A stretch of DNA of 10,943 nucleotides from the NCBI GenBank assembly GCA_028565635.1, contig JAOXYB010036895.1, forward strand, positions 2,724 through 13,666, read 5' to 3'. Below, piece after piece: positions 1-7,972 of this stretch; the stretch's first letter is position 1, and the number at the start of each line of letters is the position of its first letter. The notes beneath the pieces are model-generated. The model worked only from the letters and a program-made list of their open reading frames with translations. It was not told the DNA's origin and made no database searches. This DNA is from Phoronis ovalis. Lineage: Eukaryota; Phoronida; Phoronidae. Made by a program: the position numbers and the translations under genes.

Positions 1-488
1 TTTCATATGGATAAATATGCTGATAATCCATAATTTGAAAAGTAATGGGCCCAGTCAAAAAATCCTAAACTCTAGAACACACTGCAATATATAAACTGCG
101 ACAGAGTGCGTGTCCATGCGTTTCATACACAATCTAGGATCACTGAAACAAAACTGTAAATGATCGATCGAACTTCTAACATAAAATGTGTTCCGGAAAT
201 TATTCAGTGTCAAATACACACCAATAGAAATCCAGGATTTTCAGTATATCAACCTGCTTTTCATGGATCGAACTCTCAGAACAGGTATTCACGAGATTAA
301 TTCAATGCCGTTGTAATATTACCAAAGGAGGCCTGAATCCGCCAGGTATTTTTTCATAAACAAACCGTTTACTCTTACAACTGTGCTGTATTACTAAACA
401 TTGCCAGACTGCGCACATAGATATACTAGGTGGATAAATAATATGTTTACATGGTAAAATGTCTGACGAAGTAGGCTAAATGTGTTTT

Positions 489-494
489 TTTATT
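489..494 (-). terminator. Candidate polyadenylation signal of the minus-strand gene
   Basis: TTTATT on the plus strand reads AATAAA on the minus strand. It is the first canonical hexamer downstream of the last stop codon of the secreted-protein gene (1010). In AT-rich DNA such hexamers occur often by chance, and no cleavage context was established. Confidence 0.25.
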
Positions 495-675
495 ATCTAT
501 CATTTTATCTAATGCAACATAATTATGTTAATAATGTCACGAATAACAATTATTTGTGTCAAGGTCACAGGGAATCTCCGGCTTGGATGTTTATGAAATT
601 ACAGTAAACTTTGCTATTATTATTTTTTATAATTTCTTTTTTACTATTTAAAATAGTTTTTCGGCAATTAAAAAG

Positions 676-689
676 GGTTCGATCGAACC
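676..689. repeat. Perfect 14-bp palindrome
   Basis: GGTTCGATCGAACC is its own reverse complement. It contains one of the GATCGAAC copies. It could be a dimeric protein-binding site or a chance palindrome, and no neighbouring gene decides which. Confidence 0.4.
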
Positions 690-1009
690 TTTAGAACACC
701 CTAAAACTTTCAATGGCGTGTGCGGGCTTCATCGAGTGTATACCATGGTTGTACGGTATGGCATGTCGATCATCATTTATATCAACAATATATAATTATA
801 CGATACAAATGATACTACTACTGCTGATTAGTCTATTACCGAGTAACATTTCATTATACACTTATAATGCAAATTGCAGTTTCTGTAACAAAAATCAATA
901 GTAATGATTTTTTATATTTTTTGAAATGTTCGTTTTGCGCTAATTCCTTAATATCATAAAGAAAGCACTGACAAGTCTGTTCAGGCAATTGGCGTAGCCT
1001 GTGATTTTT

Positions 1010-1213
1010 TTAACCAATTATCCAATCAAGTATGTAAAACCAGTAATACGTCATATGATAACCTTCCCTTGAGTCTGCAGTCCAACATCCTGGTAACAAA
1101 GATTCTTTGGGATCTTGCTTCGATGGCACAAGATAGGTGCCGTTCCATAAAATTTGACAGGTTGGGTGTGATGCGTCCAAGACCACTGACGAATAAAATG
1201 TTAAGTCCACTCT
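1010..1213 (-). CDS. Secreted-protein gene, terminal exon copy B (3b)
   Basis: This is the distal of two tandem terminal exons. The minus-strand acceptor is TTTGTATTGCAG with AG at 1215-1214, and the exon opens in phase 0 with AGA GTG GAC. It encodes 67 residues and then TAA. The residues include T-C-Q, a W-N-G-T sequon and the motif LLPGCWTADSREG, and end in TYYWFYILDWIIG. It matches copy 3a at 49 of 67 residues with no gap. 28 of those 49 shared residues use different codons, so selection has acted on the protein and this is not just a fresh DNA copy. Phase 0 also fits the end of exon 2, so 3b can replace 3a. Two cysteines are visible here (residues 19 and 43 of the exon). I do not recognise the family. 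Direct 3a-to-3b joining looks unlikely, because 3a is conserved right up to its own stop codon. Confidence 0.75.
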   Translation of the reverse strand, partial: RVDLTFYSSVVLDASHPTCQILWNGTYLVPSKQDPKESLLPGCWTADSREGYHMTYYWFYILDWIIG

Positions 1214-1238
1214 CTGCAATACAAATACTTATATTACA

Positions 1239-1442
1239 CTATATAAAATTCCAGTCTAGAATATGAAACCAATAATATGTGAGATACCAGCCCTCTCTGG
1301 AGTCTTCAGTCCAACAGCCCGGTAGCAAGGATTCCTTAGGACTGTGACTACTTGGATTAAGATATGTGCAATTCCAGAAAATTTGACAAGTCGGTGGCCC
1401 AGCATCTTCAATAACGGAGGAATAAAATGTTAGATCAACTCT
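1239..1442 (-). CDS. Secreted-protein gene, terminal exon copy A (3a)
   Basis: This is the proximal of two tandem terminal exons. The acceptor TTCTTTGCTTTACAG has AG at 1444-1443 and joins in phase 0. The exon encodes 67 residues and stops with TAG at 1241-1239. Its length of 204 bases equals that of copy 3b. Only 25 bases separate its stop codon from the 3b exon, so if 3a is used the 3b exon would lie in the 3' untranslated region. It keeps the cysteines and the N-x-T sequon of 3b and has an extra cysteine (W-N-C-T-Y where 3b has W-N-G-T-Y). An odd cysteine count could favour disulphide-linked dimers; that is inference. An open frame continues upstream to 1595, but splicing from exon 2 explains the sequence better. 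Confidence 0.75.
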   Translation of the reverse strand, partial: RVDLTFYSSVIEDAGPPTCQIFWNCTYLNPSSHSPKESLLPGCWTEDSREGWYLTYYWFHILDWNFI

Positions 1443-1736
1443 CTGTAAAGCAAAGAAAATACAATGCGAATGTGATTTTAGCTTACGAGACTTGTTGTCT
1501 GCTACAGATTCGGAGACATTTAATTTGATGCAAACACAAAAAAGTAAAGGAATATTAATAATGATCGGGTATAAATCGGTCAATACTTCAAACAAAGTGA
1601 ATTAACCAGTAATGTACGTGCCTGATGCACGTGACTGGTAGGAAAGGTTCAATTTATGGAAGTTAGCAATCAAAAAAAGTTGCAATGACCAAAGTTAGCC
1701 TTTAAAATTAAAAGCATGTTAAAGTCGACAACTTAC

Positions 1737-1875
1737 CATGCTATCATGATCATTAGGGTGTTCTTCAACATGATAAGTAAGTGGGCCACTGTCACAACTA
1801 CCAACCATTATTTTTTCACTTTTATTCCATGGGGTATCGGGTTTTATCATGGGTGTCCGTACGGTTGCCAAACAA
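1737..1875 (-). CDS. Secreted-protein gene, exon 2
   Basis: The acceptor is TTGTTAATTCACAG (AG at 1877-1876) and the donor is ATG|GTAAGTT (GT at 1736-1735). The first base completes a glycine codon begun by GG at the end of exon 1. The 46 following residues are fully open and end in phase 0, matching both terminal exons. Visible features are cysteines in G-C-L-A-T-V and G-S-C-D-S-G, an N-K-S glycosylation sequon and a His/Asp/Glu-rich end (EEHPNDHDSM). Intron 1 is 412 bases and intron 2 to copy 3a is 294 bases. Canonical splice sites, compatible phases and a stop-free exon support it. The domain family is unknown to me. Confidence 0.75.
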
Positions 1876-2287
1876 CTGTGAATTAACAAGCTTTGTAATG
1901 TATAACGCTGATCATGAATACCTTTTTACGAATCTTTTCAGTAAATACTTTATATATCACATATTTTAACTTGTTTACTATAACATTTGTGCTAGGATAA
2001 ATAAATGAATAAAAAATGTACTTAATGATAGAAAGAAAAGTGAACTGAGTTCTTTCAGAACTACGCCACTTCGGTAAAAAAAGGTATTAAAAGTAGTTTT
2101 ACAAGATTGATGTGAAAACAAAAGCATATAAACTCAATGTATATTTCCAACATTTCTATACTTAAACTGCTAAAAGTTGATTAGTTCTTCCTTAAAATGG
2201 CATTAAATGCCTTGTTTGCATAATTTCCCTGGTAGTGTAAAACTATTTTCAAATGTATATTTACAGCTACAGTCAGTTTCTACTTAC

Positions 2288-2433
2288 CCATCCGGGTTCC
2301 AGGTGTCATTTACACTAACCAGAAACACTAAGCCATCTAATTTCAGTGGTTTCTTTCTATATGCATCGCAGGATGAATACACAGAAAATCCAATCGCAAT
2401 GAACCACACAATCCCAAAGAATCTTCTTGCCAT
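2288..2433 (-). CDS. Secreted-protein gene, first coding exon with signal peptide
   Basis: The start codon at 2433-2431 has A at -3 and G at +4, a good context. The exon encodes 48 residues and two bases. It opens with an N-terminal signal peptide: MARR, a hydrophobic core FFGIVWFIAIGF, then small residues before a likely cut near S-S-C-D-A. The mature part begins basic (YRKKPLKL) and has an N-D-T glycosylation sequon. The donor GG|GTAAGTAG is canonical with phase 2. Joined to exon 2 and either terminal exon the product is about 162 residues: small, secreted, with three N-glycosylation sequons. Four cysteines lie outside the signal when exon 3b is used and five with exon 3a. It matches no family I can name. 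The phase-2 junction and strong donor make a chance frame unlikely. Confidence 0.75.
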
Positions 2434-2870
2434 TATATACTCTGACCAATGTCCCTATCTATATAATTATACAATTTAAATTGCGAATACAGTGTCTGTA
2501 ATGGTTGTCTAAACATATACCGTAACATGTATTTACTTTTCATCGTGTGTGTTATCAGGCATTACACAGATAAAGATAACGGTCATGTGAGTGTCTCATC
2601 CCATGACTGCAGCTTGTAATATTGACAGTAGGATTCCTTCCCCTCAAATAATGGCTGTCCCTTTTAATAATCACCCAGGGCATGGCGATTTTTTAGAAAT
2701 ACAGTTAATACGATGGGGTCCGGTGTTCAGAACTTTGCACGGCACATATCCAGGGCTGCCTAACATTTATATATAGTATGACATACATTCGTTTTTACGG
2801 ATTCGAGTCACCGGATACACAGACAACACTAATGCATCCAGCACCTACAGTTTATGAGAAGCACAGGGCC
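2434..2870. other. No gene recognised; upstream flank of the minus-strand gene
   Basis: This is the likely promoter side of the minus-strand secreted-protein gene. A TATATAG on the minus strand (2465-2459) lies only 26-32 bases before the start codon, too close to be a convincing TATA box unless the 5' leader is almost absent. A plus-strand open frame at 2591-2776 has no recognisable features. Confidence 0.4.
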
Positions 2871-3000
2871 TAAGTTCGTTGAACATGATCCTTCATTTTT
2901 TCAACACGGATCACCCACCCGGTTGTACCAACATGCTCGGATAAAAACGTATTAAAGGAACGAAGGGATGTGTTCAACGAACTTAACCTTTAGTCCGTGC
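2861..3000. repeat. Inverted repeat with 85-bp loop
   Basis: TAAGTTCGTTGAACA at 2871-2885 is the exact reverse complement of 2971-2985. The pairing continues imperfectly inward (TGATCCTTC at 2886 against GAAGGGATG at 2962). Outward, GCAC at 2861 pairs with GTGC at 2997. This could be the paired ends of a small foldback transposon or a fragment of one. I found no flanking target duplication. Confidence 0.55.
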
Positions 3001-3958
3001 CTGTTGTAAATTGTCTATGTTAGACGAGCTGGTGGCGCGTGTCCGAATAAAATGATTATATGACATAATCGGTGGGCGATACGCATCCCTGATACCTACT
3101 GATTTTTTTGACAAGTGATCTTCAAATCTCTCCATAGGCTGGGAGTGAGTTTATGGCTTCGTACGCGCATTATATACCTCGAAGAAACTCGCAACAACAC
3201 TACGCATGTATTAATGCATTATGCCACTATTGCATCTCGCCGTATGTATATGCTGCGTAGTGAGACGCTTTTAGGTCAGTTAATTACAGCCCCCAATAAC
3301 AAAGATAGAAGACATATTGTTTTGCAATGGATCTTTTTTTTTCCTCAGTAAATTTTATACGAATTAAGCTTTTCTTAGAAAGTACTAGTCAGGTTTAAAC
3401 GAAATTTTGTGGAAATGTTTAATATATATGAATCTGAACAGGGAAATGTTTGATTATTAGTCGTGTGATCTGAACCATGCTTTATTGCTCATCTGTCTTT
3501 TCGACACTCCTGTCCCCATCATTAATCCAAAATGGCGGTGAAAACGTTTGTCGGCTATCTTGGATTCAAAGTGCCTGCCATGTGAAAACATACTTTGATA
3601 ACCCGGAAACTACAAGACTGGCTTCAACTAAATTTGGATTAAAATTTTTTTTTGGCTGCCATTTCAAAATCTTTGTGTTAGAAGTCATATACTATGTCAC
3701 AGTGCGATACTAAATTTAGTATAAACCATAGAGGCGAAATCATAAACATCCGTGAAATCCCTTTTACAGTAATTATCATTTTTTATGATATCGATATTTC
3801 ACGAGATTTTTATACATATATTTGCAAACAAAATAAGCAATTTAAAAGTATCGATCGTTGAATGAACCTTCTTGACATTTGATCCACATGTCCTATGCCT
3901 CAAGATCATGTCCCGTGTTCTTAACCATGTTTTCTACAATGTATCTTTGTTTGTGTGC
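3001..3958. other. No gene recognised
   Basis: This is AT-rich non-coding sequence with two modest open frames (3115-3351 and 3477-3713) that carry no signal peptide, domain or convincing splice sites. A small 8-bp inverted pair, CGTGAAAT at 3751 and ATTTCACG at 3796, is the only structure I note. Confidence 0.45.
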
Positions 3959-3968
3959 TCATCTGCCT
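3959..3968 (+). repeat. Target site duplication, left copy
   Basis: TCATCTGCCT abuts the left end of the inverted-repeat element and is repeated exactly at 4343-4352. A 10-bp duplication is long for Tc1/mariner, piggyBac or hAT elements and fits Mutator-like ones better. Confidence 0.65.
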
Positions 3969-4342
3969 CCGGGGGGCTCACTTAAAAAAAGTCGGGTACG
4001 CATACTTGTCCGAAAAAACAGGGGTAAGGGGTACCTTTTCGCCGTTCAACGAGGTTCCCGGAAAACCACATTTAGGGGTATGTTTTGCATTTTTTTTAAA
4101 TGTAGTGTATTACTTTGTTTTGACGACGTTTTTTTTTTTTTGGTTGTCGATTTTTTTGGGAACCGTTTCTTTGGTTGTTAATTTTCAGAGAAAACTTCAG
4201 GTTTAGGGGTACCTTTTTTTAGCAAAATCCCCCGGTTAGGGGTGGTATTTTGATCCTCCACTTCCCTTTTAGGGGCTTATTTTGCACCCTACGGACACGA
4301 GTATGAGTACCCGACTTTTTTTCGAGTGAGCCCCCTGGGATA
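3969..4342. mobile_element. Non-autonomous inverted-repeat DNA transposon (MITE-like)
   Basis: The element of about 374 bp has terminal inverted repeats of roughly 43 bp. The left end reads GGGGGCTCACT, a run of seven A, GTCGGGTAC, then a CATACT-type tail. The right end (4293-4337) is its reverse complement with about five differences and small indels. Exact 10-bp direct repeats flank the element. The interior encodes no transposase and has T-runs and about five copies of an AGGGG motif (near 4027, 4073, 4205, 4233 and 4270). The open frames crossing it (3879-4181 and 3955-4206) are low-complexity chance frames. The target-duplication length suggests a Mutator-like origin, but this is not proven. 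The right end carries about four bases more than the left, so the exact boundary is uncertain. Confidence 0.75.
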
Positions 4343-4352
4343 TCATCTGCCT
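4343..4352 (+). repeat. Target site duplication, right copy
   Basis: Exact copy of TCATCTGCCT at 3959-3968, immediately after the right terminal repeat of the element. Its identity suggests a fairly recent insertion. Confidence 0.65.
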
Positions 4353-4530
4353 AGCGCCTAGGACCCGGCCTAGGAAATGTAATTATGAAATTTGTACATT
4401 GCTACAGTGGTCCATATACGCAACCATTCATAAGCGATTTTACGATAGCTAGAATATTACGAAAACAAACCGATTATTCCGGAATACATTTTAGAGACAT
4501 TGAGGGCATTTTGATTTTATTTTTTTTTCA

Positions 4531-4694
4531 ATCTGTTTCTGGTTCTCTGACTTTACGTTGAATCTGGTTCTAAATCTGAATCCGGTTCTAACTTTACGTT
4601 GAATGTGGCTCTGAATCTGAATCTGAATCTGGTTCTCACTTTACGTTAAATCTGGATCTGAATCTGAATCTAAATCTGGTTCTCACTTTACTTT
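4531..4694 (+). repeat. Nested tandem repeat, 41-47 bp units with a TCTGAA core
   Basis: The phrase ACTTTACGTT, or ACTTTACTTT in the last copy, recurs at 4550, 4591, 4638 and 4685, giving periods of 41, 47 and 47. Between copies lie runs of a TCTGAA/TCTGGT hexamer. The 6-bp difference between unit lengths equals one hexamer. This is a minisatellite built on a microsatellite and has no coding role. Confidence 0.7.
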
Positions 4695-6385
4695 ATGCAA
4701 GTTTTCCAGAACAGTAAATAAAACATACAATGTGAAAAGTTAGTAATTTTTTGCGACTTCGCAACGTACATAGGTGTGTCGGGTTACATGACTTTCAAAG
4801 CAGCACGTAAATGACAATGCACGGGCGATACCAGTCTGAAAGAATTCATCCGCTAGTGTCCCGTGCCTTCTTAACTAACGTCTGGGCTTAACCATAGTCT
4901 ATTGTTGTTATTTTCCTTCAACTTAGCAAGAGCGAAATTAAAACGTTATTAATGACCCGACTTTTCCCACCGAGATAAGCCTTAATTTCTATCTGTGTCA
5001 TCTACCACGTCTATTCTATAATGATGACTCATTCTTAATAGGTGTCGCCCACTCATTATAACTTTTCCATCGGTCTCGACCCGTTACATCTCCATAGAGT
5101 CGAAACTGCCAATTAACCTCGAATTGTTACGTACCCGGGCGTCTGAAAATATTTTGTTCAAAATATTTCCTTATATTACTAATTTTTCTATTTTCGGAAA
5201 AATTTAATGATAATAATACTGACACTTGTTGTCAGCTGTGGCGGGAGTGATTTATTTTCGGCAGAAATAAGTTTGTATTTGTATTATAATATTCCATGGA
5301 ATGTATCAAAATAAATGCACGTGAAATAACCCAGATTATTAATATAATACCATTTGAACATTATTTATACATTATCCTTAAAAAATGGGACGCAAGACAG
5401 GAGAGTGTAGTCAACAAGTGAATCATTGGCCTGTTATAACTGTTTAATGTTGGGATTCATAGCTGAATATAAAACTGGCATTTAGCGTGTGTCATTTTGT
5501 CATCTCAAATGCACCATTTGAAACAGTAAGCATTATTATATTAGTACATTAATGCTCTTAGTGATAAGTTACTAAGTCTTGTTAACATCATGTACTAGTG
5601 AGGAATGATGGTACTCCTATGTGATAAAAGAAAACTTTCGTTATCCTTCTGTGCCTGACGATGAAGATGTAAATATGGAAAACGAGAAAAGTTTCTGTTA
5701 AATACTGTCTGCGGTATTGGTTGAAGAAACTTGATTCTTACACTTACAATTTAAATGCATTGAAAAAAGGTATGTAGATATAATATTATGAATTAATTTA
5801 AGGCTGCGTTCAAAACAGACGTGTTTAAATATATCTCCGTTTGTCTCCGGTAAGTTCCCGGGGAAACACTCGGGTGTAAGGTGTATGTTCATACTCGTGA
5901 ATTATGGTCTGCAAAATACTCTAAACAAAGAGTTTTAGGCACAATTAATGTAATTAATCGCAAAATGATCTGTAGATCGGTGGAACTGTAAATAAAAACT
6001 GTTTACACAAAGTTGGTGGCTAAATCGGGTTAAAAAACACTGTTTTAGAAGTGCAGTCGAAGGGCGTTAGAACTTCACATTAAACGTTTCGTCGCCCCGT
6101 TATTATAATGTCTATCTACTTTAATTTAATCATGTCGGATGGTCAAGCCAGGAACATGAGAAACGCTCTATCTTAAGCATGCAATACAAGGACAGGTGTG
6201 CGAGTCCGGTCATGCATAATTTCCTTATAGCCTTGTTCACTAGTTTGGAACACAAAAACACCTGCGTGAATCATAAAAAGTGGTGTTTGCATGGTGTTTG
6301 GCAAAAACCCGGTGGCACAAAGGGTATTACATTTCCACATTAATATTTATTTTTATCTATTTTACAAGTTTCACTCAGTAAAAAG
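4695..6385. other. No gene recognised; intergenic
   Basis: I find no supported exon on either strand in this stretch. Isolated donor-like strings occur (for example CCG|GTAAGTTCC near 5850), but none ends a convincing coding exon. The minus-strand open frame at 5698-5892 lacks recognisable features. The 5' regulatory DNA of the LRR receptor gene probably begins near the right end. Confidence 0.45.
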
Positions 6386-6398
6386 GGAAACCGAAACT
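6386..6398 (+). promoter_or_regulatory. ISRE/IRF-type element
   Basis: GGAAACCGAAACT fits the vertebrate interferon-stimulated response element consensus RGAAANNGAAACT at every defined position. It ends 28 bases before a TATA box and lies about 180 bases before the start codon of the LRR receptor gene. An extra IRF half-site (AGTTTCACT, the inverse of AGTGAAACT) lies just upstream near 6368-6376. Invertebrates including molluscs encode IRF-family factors. That one binds here is inference. Confidence 0.5.
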
Positions 6399-6425
6399 GC
6401 CAACAAAAGTAATGACATATTTCCT

Positions 6426-6433
6426 TATAAAAA
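6426..6433 (+). promoter_or_regulatory. TATA box of the LRR receptor gene
   Basis: TATAAAAA is a full consensus TATA box. A start site about 30 bases downstream (near 6455-6460) would leave a leader of about 115-120 bases before the ATG at 6575. Its position between the IRF-type site and the first exon supports it. Confidence 0.5.
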
Positions 6434-6540
6434 CTCAAGGAAATAAAATGTACCTGTCACCGTGTGTTTTTATTACACATTTCGGGAAAGGAAAGGCGTC
6501 CACGCGTATTAATAATTAAATTAATATTTAAAAGTTTGTA

Positions 6541-6564
6541 ATGCGTGGCCTAGTCCAGTATTAA
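6541..6564 (+). other. Possible upstream open reading frame
   Basis: An ATG followed by six sense codons and TAA (MRGLVQY) ends ten bases before the main ATG at 6575. If transcription starts near 6455-6460 it lies in the leader and could dampen translation of the receptor. A 7-codon frame arises easily by chance. Confidence 0.25.
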
Positions 6565-6574
6565 TACAAACATA

Positions 6575-6639
6575 ATGGAAAGGAGAACTGTTAAGATGTC
6601 TAAATCTAGAAATCTAGCCAAAACAAATCAAGTGAAAGC
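6575..6639 (+). CDS. LRR receptor, first coding exon
   Basis: ATG at 6575-6577 has A at -3 and G at +4. Twenty-one codons plus GC are followed by GC|GTAAGTAG, a strong donor. The phase is 2, which is what the large exon at 7973 requires: GC plus its first A makes alanine. The exon encodes a basic N-terminal segment (residues 1-21; nine are K or R). A second in-frame Met at residue 8 may be the functional start, since it gives a shorter, more typical signal-peptide n-region. The exon is too short to stand out alone. It is called on the matching phase, the promoter upstream and the way it completes the signal peptide. No transcript evidence is available here. Confidence 0.65.
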
Positions 6640-7972
6640 GTAAGTAGAAATTAGTAAATTAAATTAAACAACGACGATGTTTTGTTTCACCAGTATTGAT
6701 TATATTGATTATATTGATTATATTGATTATATTGATTATATTGATTATATTTTGCAACGCTATTATATTTTGTTTATAATAGACAGAATTTATAAAATTA
6801 CACGGCAGGGTAGCTGCATAACAGGGCGAGCGCGCTTAGCGAGCTTGTATATATTTGGATATCACAAAAGCAGAGGTTGCTATTTTTCTCACAAGGAAGA
6901 GCCAAAAGATTGCCACAAGCACCATCTATCCTTCAGCTTTTTTTGAAGTCGTTTCCAGCAAATATTTGAAGCAACATCATTCAACCATACTATATTGCGA
7001 ACTTTATTGCGTATCTGATATATAATTTTAGCTACAAACTTTCATTTTAAGAAATTTTGTGATTTAACTATTTTAATTTAAATTGCCTTATTTACCTGTG
7101 CAAGGAAGCTGACTTTTAGTTTCAAATCCAATAAATTTCAAGGAAAAGTCTGAAATCACATTGCAGAATAACTTTACGTTCTGTCTTCTGGTGCCCTTAC
7201 AAACGACACTGATGATACTACCATTAGTTTTGACCGGCATTAGTTGTCATTTAAGATTTTATTACATAATTAACTTCTTAATATACAAATAGTGTTGATT
7301 TTGGAATTATTAGACGAAATAGTGTTCTAAGAAATATTTATTGGTCAAGGCCGATAGGTCCATGGGCACGGTGTCTATTGTTTCGTGAGTAATGCATGAC
7401 GCTAACGTATCATTAAGCAGAAAACCGAAGCACGCGCGCGCTGCCTTACGTTTTTTTATCTCACACTATTCTCTAAACTGGAATTGTTACAATATAAACT
7501 ATTGCGTCAATGTGTTAATTACTACTTGTAAATACGTGATGCGCCGAACGGTGCGGGATTCCGCTATGCTGTATTAACATCGCGCATTTACTGATTAAAT
7601 CAAACAGATATCTGTCAGTCATGTGTCCTGGTTCCGAACCTGGTGTCCTGGTGACTCTCTAGTTTGCTACACCGCGAACATCCTTTGCATTACCCCACTC
7701 AAGAATTATCAGACCGGCCGTTAGCTGAACTCCCAACTATTACGTGATGCTGATGGCGTGCCCGGATGGAGTGTTATTTACGTTTGCCTATAGTAAGATA
7801 TATGAACAAATTAATTATGGCTAAATAAACAACTGTGATAATGCCAGAGTAACAGTTTTTATGAACATGCAGTATTTAAATACTTTTAAATATCAAGCAC
7901 AGTATGTTTATAAGACCTTGTCAGATAAATCGGAATCAAAATAATAAAATTCCATTTTTTCCTTCATTACAG
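6640..7972 (+). other. Intron 1 of the LRR receptor gene
   Basis: This is a 1333-base phase-2 intron with donor GTAAGTAG and acceptor TTTTTTCCTTCATTACAG. It contains a 9-bp microsatellite and no convincing gene. The open frame at 6677-6946 is the microsatellite read through. A donor-like CACAG|GTAAAT on the minus strand near 7098 bounds a short open stretch, but nothing supports it as an exon. Confidence 0.6.
6695..6748 (+). repeat. 9-bp microsatellite, six perfect units
   Basis: Six uninterrupted copies of ATTGATTAT. The period is a multiple of three, so one frame reads through as Ile-Asp-Tyr repeats, but the array sits in the receptor intron 55 bases after the donor. Perfect copies suggest length polymorphism. 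Confidence 0.85.

Larger units (their letters stand above)
166..705 (+). repeat. Dispersed short motif GATCGAAC...AGAACA
   Basis: The octamer GATCGAAC occurs at 166-173, 266-273 and 681-688. At 266 and 681 it is followed by a similar tail (CTCAGAACA and TTTAGAACA). A related tail, AACTCTAGAACAC, lies near 68-80. Three copies of an 8-mer in 700 bases is more than expected by chance. The copies are too short and degenerate to assign to a known element. Confidence 0.35.
1..1009. other. No gene recognised; left flank of the minus-strand gene
   Basis: I see no supported exon here. The stretch would contain the 3' untranslated region of the minus-strand gene that ends at 1010. The first canonical AATAAA on the minus strand is at 489-494, about 515 bases beyond the stop codon. 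A plus-strand open frame at 713-901 has no signal, a poor start context (T at -3) and no recognisable motif, and I treat it as chance. The remaining content is the dispersed GATCGAAC motif and the palindrome listed separately. Confidence 0.5.

Noticed and set aside
1069-1266. Plus-strand open frames over the minus-strand exons (1069-1266, 1781-1969, 2207-2479)
   Set aside because: They are antisense to exons supported by splice sites and, for the terminal pair, by codon-level conservation.
2459-2465. TATATAG as TATA box of the minus-strand gene
   Set aside because: It is only 26-32 bases before the ATG, which leaves almost no leader, and such strings are common in this AT-rich DNA.
3879-4206. 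Two plus-strand open frames of 83-100 codons
   Set aside because: They cross the transposon ends and T-rich low-complexity interior, and no transposase motif is present.
6481-6488. TTCGGGAA as a STAT/GAS site
   Set aside because: The half-sites are spaced by two bases rather than the usual three, and the motif is short enough to be chance.
6677-6946. Open frame with Ile-Asp-Tyr repeats
   Set aside because: The repeat is a 9-bp microsatellite that cannot produce stops in one frame. It lies inside the receptor intron, and the rest has no recognisable feature.
7628-7646. TGGTTCCGAACC-like segment as a tRNA T-arm
   Set aside because: The stem and loop lengths do not fit a tRNA, and I find no matching acceptor, D or anticodon arms around it.
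7860-7972. ATG at 7861 as an alternative first exon for the LRR gene
   Set aside because: Its frame has no donor giving the phase-2 junction needed, and the remaining intron would be only about 65 bases. The exon at 6575 fits in phase with a strong donor.
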